Source of the DNA: Setophaga petechia
Taxonomy: Eukaryota; Chordata; Aves; Passeriformes; Parulidae
DNA length: 64,000 nt
Direction: 5' to 3'
Assembly: GCA_024362935.1 (NCBI GenBank)
Contig: JANCRA010000018.1
Location: 1,426,001-1,490,000, forward strand
Shown here: positions 57,946 to 64,000 of the stretch, piece by piece
Position numbering within the stretch: the first letter of the stretch is position 1
How the letters are laid out: the number at the start of each line of letters is the position of its first letter
Made by a program: the position numbers and the translations under genes
The notes under the pieces: model-generated
Told to the model about the DNA's origin: nothing
The model's input: the letters and a program-made list of their open reading frames with translations, nothing else
The model's database searches: none

Positions 57946-60900
57946 CTACTGCTCTGGGGTTGAACTGTGCAGACCTTTTCTATTTTCCCTCCCTTCCAAC
58001 CCCTCCTGCCCTCTCCTCCTAAGGAACATGAACGAAACCCCAAACTCCTGTGGCACTGGGAGAGTGCAGCTGCTGACTCCAGTTGGCAGGGAGGAGGAGG
58101 AGGCTGGGGAAGGAGCAGGATGCTGCCAGAAAATCCCTAAATAATGCAAACCTACTGAACAAACACCCCTGTCCCTCACCCTGCCCTGGGCTGGCACTGC
58201 CCACGAGCAGTGTCCCTGTCCCCAGTGCCCACCAGACTGCTCACACACTGAGTTTATCCTCACTCTTGGTGCCTGTGGATGGCTCTGCTGCTCCCAAGGA
58301 AAGGGACAGAGGGTCAGAGGGCAGAAATGCTCAGAAGGACAGAAATGAAGCAGGGATTTCAACTCCAAGCTAATGGATGGGCTTCGGAGGCTGCTATTAG
58401 CAGAAATTATCACTTTGTTAATGTACTCCAGGCAGCATTTTTTACAGTTGAATATGGTGTTATTTTCCTAGTTATCCATTCCCTGACAAGTGGTTATAAT
58501 CAAAGCTGTCTGTGAGCACTATTATCAGAAACTTACTATTATGTGCTGGAGGAAAAAATATCACAGGACGCTGTAGTGCCAGAAACTATTGTAGGTTTTA
58601 AAGATCTACTGCCACACCAAGTATTTATTTATGTACTGCTTTTACCTCCTGTGGAAGAAAATAATTTTAACTTAATTTTCTTGTCTTCCCCAACTAGTTT
58701 GGAAAATGCACCTCCCAAAATAAGTCCATAATTATGATTAACAACAGGGGCCAGATCCTCAGTTGCTGTAAATTAGCATTCCCCAATTCCTTGCAGTGGA
58801 GCAAAGCCAATTCCTTGCAGCAGAGAAAGCTTCCTGTGCCCTTGGCATGCTGCTTTACATCTTTAAGGGTACTAACAAACCTTCCTTAATGTAGCATTGT
58901 ACAGAATTTGCCCTGGTTAAATCAAACTTTAAAAAAAAAAAAAAGGATAAATCTGGCATCATGGTTTTAAAAGTCTTTAAAATTATCTCGTAAACAAAAT
59001 GAATTACTTCAATATATTCTGTTGATGAATTAAATCAACGAAACTGCTACTGCTCTGTCGTGTGATCTGGCTTCAGAGAACAACTTTATTTTCTTCTTAA
59101 TTTTCAGGTTGGCCATATACTTAATAATATTACTGTAATTCTGGCACAGCTCTGTGGAGGAAGGAGCTCCAGTGAGACAGCAGAGAAAGGAAGTAATTAA
59201 CAAAAAATGTTTATATCTGTATAGTTGATTACAAAACATGAAGAAAAAAAATCCCCTACCACAGGGATTTTGAGGTTTAAGGATATGAATAGGCAATGAA
59301 AAATTCTGCACTTTTCATTTAATAAATCCTTAATAATGATCAGATTAATTTGAGCAGCTGAGTAATCATTTCTGAAAACATTCTCTGTTTTAGGCTGCTC
59401 TGCCATGCTTTCCATTCTGTTGGTGCTGATGAAAATGATGGTCCAAGGCTGGGATTAGGGAAGAAAAATCCAGAATTCCTGAGGATCCACTGACAGACAC
59501 ATTACATCTGAAACAGGTTTTATTTTTCTTCCCAGATCTCCCCTCCTCAGCTTCCCCTCTTTTTCATCTTACACCTGGGAATTGAACAAACAGAGTCCAA
59601 AAAGGGTTTTGGAACAATCCTAAATCAGGGATACTGTGAAGACAAATGGTAAATGTCTGTTACCCCAGCTGCTAAGTTAATTACTGTAATGGGAAACATC
59701 TTGACAGAAGCATTGCATATGGTTATTAGCAATTAACCCACCACTCCAAAAATCACAATTCTGCTAATAACAGAACAGAGCTCAGCCTTCCTAATTACAA
59801 TCTCTGCACGAAAATTTCTTTATATCAGATTGGACTGTTAAATCCTGTAACTAGCTACAATTTAAAAAGATTGGCAATGGAGATGCTGAGAATTAGACAG
59901 AAAAATGAAAATAGAACAGGATGGCGTGACACTGACTCAAAGTTTTGGGCAACACTCGTTCATGCTTGGGGATACACAACAACTGTCACAGCCTGTTTGT
60001 AGGAAATTACACATCAAAATTAAAATGCTAATGAGGGGGGAAATATGCTTAAAAGTGGAGAGGATGGGATGGAACATTCTGAGAAATACCAAATACTAAA
60101 TCTTGTATAGAATTCGTGATCTGGACATTGTTGTAAATAATGTGCTGAATTTGGATTGCACTGGAATCTGACAGAACAATTTTCTGATCAACAGGAGAGG
60201 AGAAAAATGCAATTTCCATCCCTTAGAAAGTCCTTCAGTACTATATGGAGGGTACAAGCTGTTTTTTTTTCCCCTAACCACTTGTACTCCAGGCAATTGC
60301 ATCCCATTATAACTGCACAAAGCCACCAAGGGGAATTGGCACTTTACCTGCTCAGCTCAAAAGCTGGTTTAGCTGAGCAAGATGCAATTTAATTTACTCC
60401 TTTTCCCAGTCAGGAAGGGAGCTCTGCTCAACCTGTCCAGTGACTGCTTTGGTAGTTGCCAGGGTGCTGTTTGTAGATGCTGAGGTCAAAGATGCAGAAT
60501 TTACAGCAAATAAATTTCAGAACAGGAGGAAGGTCCCTGGTTGGTCACAGCAAGGATGTGGAATATAAAGAAGTCACTGATGCTGTTCCCAGAGCCCTTT
60601 TTACCAGAGCCCCGTGTAAGAAGTGGAATAAATGAGTCAGCTTCTACCTCTGAGTCAGGTCTGAAGGTTTAACTGACTTGGGATCCCAGCAGATCAATTA
60701 TCTCAGGAGGCTTTGAAACTCCTTCCACCAATGCTACAACTCTACCCATGGGAGTCATCCCATTAAAGTCAACAGCTCTGCAGGATATTCTCAAATAAAA
60801 CACAGCAGAGGAGAAAGCACTGGATTTGTAAGAAGAGCACATTGCACTGACTGGGCTGGCTTTGGAGCTCAGGACAATGTCAAGGTCACAGCAGCTAAAG

Positions 60901-62370
60901 CCTCCTCAGAGAGCAGGGATTTTTCACTCCAGGGTTTGGCTGCAGCTGCATTTTGCTGTGTGGCCCCCAGGCAAAGGTCTCATCTATTAAGTGGCCTTCA
61001 CTCTGCATTTCAGTGCCTCCCAGTTTGCACTCTGCTGGTCCAGTATTCTTAACAACTGGGTATAATAAATGTTGTGTATAGTTTGTAATGATCACACTCA
61101 GCTTTGAAGAACAACGTTGAATAGTTTAAGTTCCTTAAGATGGAAAAAATTAAAGTATTTTTTAAAGACTTATTTACCTCTCCTGGAGAAATCCCCAACA
61201 ACTGAGGAATGAGATCTTTTGCTATTTTGCCATGATGTGATCCTGAAAATAATCCAGGTTGAGATGACATCACAGGACATAATGAACACTCAGCCTTGAC
61301 ATAATGAACATCAATTATTTTATGGAGAAAGATTTTCTAGGGTTTAAGAAATAAAATAATTAAAAACTATGTTCTCTGCGGGAGGTAATGAGATTAGCTC
61401 AACACAAGGTCCTGTGGAGTTAAAACTACTCCAGACACAAGAAAGGCTCAGCCATTCATTGGAAATTTCAGGGTACAATTATTCTGCTCTAAGGCCAGAT
61501 AACAGCTGTGAGTTTTCTTCCCCATGAAAAAGAAATCAGTTGATAAAATCTCCAAGGAATCATGTCCGTGCAAGCTTCAAAGCAATGAACAATATAAAAC
61601 CAGTTTTCTTGTTATGAATGGTAAATGTTTACCTACTTCAGCGAAGGCCTTGGAAAATAAAAACCATACAGGAAACCACTTGTAAAGTGTGTGGAAAATG
61701 AGAAGTGGGTGTATCATGTTACAGGGCTGCGAGGGAGGCAAATGAATGCTCTGTAAAGCAGAGGTTGACTCCTGGCTGGTGAGGATGCTGGTGCACCCAC
61801 CCAGCTGTGCCTGTCACAGATTTGTGCAGGAGCTCCCTTAGAGCAAGGGGAGACCAAGGGAAGGAATCACAGATTTTAGCCCTGGCGGGCTCAGGGCCCA
61901 TCTGCTGTTCACAGCCCAGTGCCTGGTTAGTCACAGCTCTCTGGAGAGAGGGAAACCGTGCTGTAATGCACCTGGAGACCTGCATTAGATCATGAAACGC
62001 TTAAGGTGTGTTTTTCTCAATTTTTTATTTGCTACTATGCACAGTTCCCTTTCCAGGTCAGTTGGTCCCCCTTCTCTCAGCAGGAAAGGGGAAAGAGTTG
62101 TGTTTTGACAGCAGTAAAGGTCTGGAGAGATCATAAAGATGAGAGGATGATCTGGAGGACGGCAGACAGCCCTGGGATTTAAAAACCACTCCTGAGTTCC
62201 CAGTTTTATGTTCTTGCTGTCACTAACTCTCGGCAGCAGCGGCGTTATCCCTCCCTCAAGATGTTAAACGCGTTTATCTTCACGGTTCCCTCTTCGAAGC
62301 GCTCAGATACGATTGCACTGGGCATCCTGCACAGAACAAAGAAGGGCCAGAGGAAATAAAGAGCAGCCAA
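57946..62370. other. Intergenic upstream of the right-hand CpG island
   Basis: This is unique, mostly AT-rich sequence. I see no coding exon, RNA gene or interspersed repeat that I can name. Distal regulatory elements of either flanking gene could lie here but cannot be told from single-species sequence. Confidence 0.55.
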
Positions 62371-62593
62371 GATCCGTGTCCGTCAGCGCAGCAGAACGCT
62401 CTGGGCATCCCGGCAGCGCAGGGCGAGCAGGGCGGGCGGCGGGAGGCTGCGCATCCCTGAGTACGGGCACGGAGAGCATCCCTGCCCATCTCCTGCCGGA
62501 GCCGCTTCCCGCGGGGATGCGGGGCAGGGGAAGCTCCCTTGGCAGGAGGAGCACAGCAGCGATCCCGCGGGGGGTTCCCGGGACTAGGACACA

Positions 62594-62676
62594 GACACGG
62601 CACGGCTGGGCACGGGCACGGCACGGGCACGGCACGGGCACGGCACGGCACGGCACGGCACGGCACGGCACGGCTC
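62594..62676. repeat. GC-rich pentanucleotide repeat (GGCAC)n with decamer variant
   Basis: GGGCACGGCA decamers followed by GGCAC pentamers run up to about 80 bp before the GC-box cluster. Minus-strand open frames across it encode only P/C/R/A/V repeats. Confidence 0.9.
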
Positions 62677-62863
62677 TGGGCTCCGGGCTCCGCGCTGCGG
62701 GGCGGGCCCGGCGGGGCGGGGATGGGGCCGGGCCGGGGCCGCCCCGCCCGTGGCGCGGCTCTGCCGCCGCTTTAAATGATTTGGGGGCCGGGGCTGCTGC
62801 TCCTGCCGCTGCTGCTGCTGCTGCGGGTGTCGGAGCTGCTCCAGCCTCGCTGCCCGCAGCGCC

Positions 62864-62946
62864 ATGCGAGCCGGGCCGGCGCTGCTGCTGCTGCCCGCGC
62901 TGCTGGGCTGCGCTCTGGCCGCGGGGCCGCGGCTGCAGCGGGGCAT
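62864..62946 (+). CDS. Predicted first coding exon with signal peptide; probably EGFEM1 (EGF-like and EMI domain containing 1)
   Basis: The ATG at 62864 is in good initiation context (GCCATGC). It opens MRAGPALLLLPALLGCALAA, a textbook signal peptide with a basic n-region, a leucine core and small residues before a likely cleavage site. Then come GPRLQRG and a consensus donor, GTGAGT, at 62947 (phase 2). An upstream in-phase-0 ATG at 62776 (MIWGPGLLLLPLLLLL) is an alternative start ending at the same donor. The position next to GOLIM4 in divergent orientation matches EGFEM1 in mammals; that gene encodes a secreted EMI/EGF-repeat protein. The identity is inferred from synteny only: the next exon is outside the window. 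Confidence 0.45.
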
Positions 62947-63420
62947 GTGAGTGTCTGTGCGGGGCTATGGGAGTGTGCGGGGCATGGGAGTGTCTGTGCG
63001 GGGCTATGGGAGTGTGCGGGGCATGTGAGTGTCTGTGCGGGGCATGGGAGTGTGCGGGGCTATGGGAGTGTGCGGGGCATGGGAGCGTCTGTGCGGGGCA
63101 TGGGAGTGTCTGTGCGGGGCTATGGCAGTGTGAGTGTGCGGGGCATGGGAGTGTGAGTGTGGGGCTGTGGAAGTGTGAGCGTGCAGGGCTGTGGGAGTGT
63201 GCGGGGCATCGGAGTGTCTGTGCGGGGCATCGGAGTGTGCGGCGCTATGTGTGAGTGAGTGTGTGCGGGGCCATGTGCGCTCGTGAGTGTGCGGGGCTGT
63301 GTGAGAGGGAGTGAGTGTGCGGGGCTCTGTGTGAGTGTGCGGGGCCGTGTGAGAGTGAGTGAGTGAGTGAGTGTGCGGGGCTCTGTGTGAGTGTGCGGGG
63401 CCGTGTGAGAGTGCGGGCTC
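62939..63420 (+). repeat. G-rich minisatellite with 39-bp supra-unit, overlapping the predicted splice donor
   Basis: Units of GTGTGCGGGGCATGGGA and GTGTCTGTGCGGGGCTATGG make a 39-bp repeat from about 62939 to 63240. The array then degenerates into GTGAGTGTGCGGGGC units to about 63420. The GTGAGT motif recurs more than ten times. Frames encoding C/A/G/S/V/H repeats are artefacts. Confidence 0.92.
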
Positions 63421-63701
63421 GGCCGGGACACGCCGCCCGTGGCCCTGCCGGGAGGCTCCTGCGGGGGAAGTTTGGGTGGGTTCGCCGTAACTCCGGGCAT
63501 CCCCAACCCGCGGGGCTGTCCTGGCTGGGCTTGAGGAGCTCCGGGGAGGGAACGCTGGGCTGGGCTTGGCTTTGCTTTGCTGTGAGAGGTAAAGGCAGCT
63601 CCGGGGCTGCTCCTGCCTTTGCTATCGGCGTGGGGAGAGCAGCAGGACAGAGATCGGAGTGCTAGCTGGGCATCCGTGCGGGAAGGGCAGGGAGCGGGGA
63701 G

Positions 63702-63762
63702 CATCCATCCCTCCCTCCATCCCTCCTTCTATCCAGCCATCCATCCCTCCATCCATCCTGCC
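63702..63762. repeat. (CATC)n/(CCTC)n imperfect tetranucleotide repeat
   Basis: CATCCATCCCTCCCTCCATC and related tetramers continue to TCCATCCATCC. This is a simple repeat in the first intron of the right-hand gene. Confidence 0.88.
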
Positions 63763-64000
63763 GCGGCCGGAGCGCACAAAGAGCCGGGGCCGCACGTGTG
63801 CGGCTGCCGCGGCGCCGGGGAACTTTCTCCGAGGGGTTCTGCACGGCACGAGCAACAAATGCTCTTTGTTGTAAATGCGGCGGAGTGTTTGTGTCCGGAG
63901 GTGGTTCTCTGGTCGGGCTCTAGAAGGGAGTAGCTGGCTGCGTGCACGAAATCTGTGGTTAAAGTTTTTGTGTGTTGAAACTGAATGTTGATGGAAACTG

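Larger units (their letters stand above)
62380..63850 (+). promoter_or_regulatory. CpG island promoter of the right-hand gene
   Basis: A dense GC- and CpG-rich block begins near 62.38 kb. It contains clustered GC boxes (GGGGCGGGCCCGGCGGGGCG at about 62700, CCCCGCCCG at about 62744) just upstream of the predicted signal-peptide exon. A TTTAAA lies at 62771. This is consistent with a plus-strand promoter ending near 62.75 kb. Confidence 0.75.

Noticed and set aside
62313..63254. Plus-strand 313-aa ORF and overlapping minus-strand ORFs.
   Set aside because: They cross a pentanucleotide repeat, GC boxes and a minisatellite. Composition is dictated by the CpG island. Only the 83-nt signal-peptide exon is plausible.

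Overview
This is a window of vertebrate nuclear DNA, most likely from a bird and plausibly a passerine. The grounds are a spliced gene of modest intron size, many 3'-anchored fragments that read as CR1 LINEs, an ERV-type solo LTR, two GC-rich CpG islands, and a protein close to mammalian GOLIM4/GPP130 but not identical to it. There are no operons, CRISPR arrays, phage genes or bacterial genes. Most long open frames here are low-complexity repeats or frames opposite real exons.

Left half (about 1-30.1 kb, minus strand): the complete coding region of GOLIM4, the Golgi integral membrane protein 4. I reconstructed 16 coding exons from the start codon at 29070 down to the stop at 970. All junctions are GT-AG and all phases agree. 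The exons sum to 2079 nt, or 692 residues plus stop. The protein is a type II membrane protein with a short cytoplasmic tail, one membrane anchor, a coiled-coil lumenal stem, a Q/E-rich middle and a very acidic C-terminus. Its promoter lies in a CpG island at about 28.9-30.1 kb. That island carries two CCAAT boxes in the gene's orientation and a 17-18 bp tandem repeat. The introns carry a four-copy 216-228 bp tandem repeat (intron 8), an 11-copy 39-41 bp minisatellite just upstream of exon 4 (intron 3), an AT-rich microsatellite (intron 1) and several CR1 fragments.

Middle (about 30.1-62.3 kb): an apparently gene-free interval of about 32 kb. It holds CR1 fragments in both orientations, a 1 kb GC-rich 19-bp minisatellite with higher-order structure (42.9-43.9 kb), a 745-bp solo LTR with a near-perfect target duplication (46.26-47.01 kb), a 560-bp purine-only microsatellite made of three successive unit types (55.1-55.7 kb), and one stretch near 53.3-53.8 kb that looks like a decayed reading frame.

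Right end (about 62.3-64 kb, plus strand): a second CpG island with GC boxes and a predicted first coding exon. The exon encodes a signal peptide followed by a consensus splice donor. In mammals the divergent neighbour of GOLIM4 is EGFEM1 (a pseudogene in human), so this is probably the first exon of EGFEM1; that identity rests on synteny rather than on sequence. The splice donor is embedded in a GTGAGT-containing minisatellite that repeats the identical donor 78 nt downstream.

The two genes are divergently arranged, each with its own CpG island. Nothing in the sequence links their functions. I found no convincing novel biological system. The most notable features are the repeat arrays that abut or contain splice signals.
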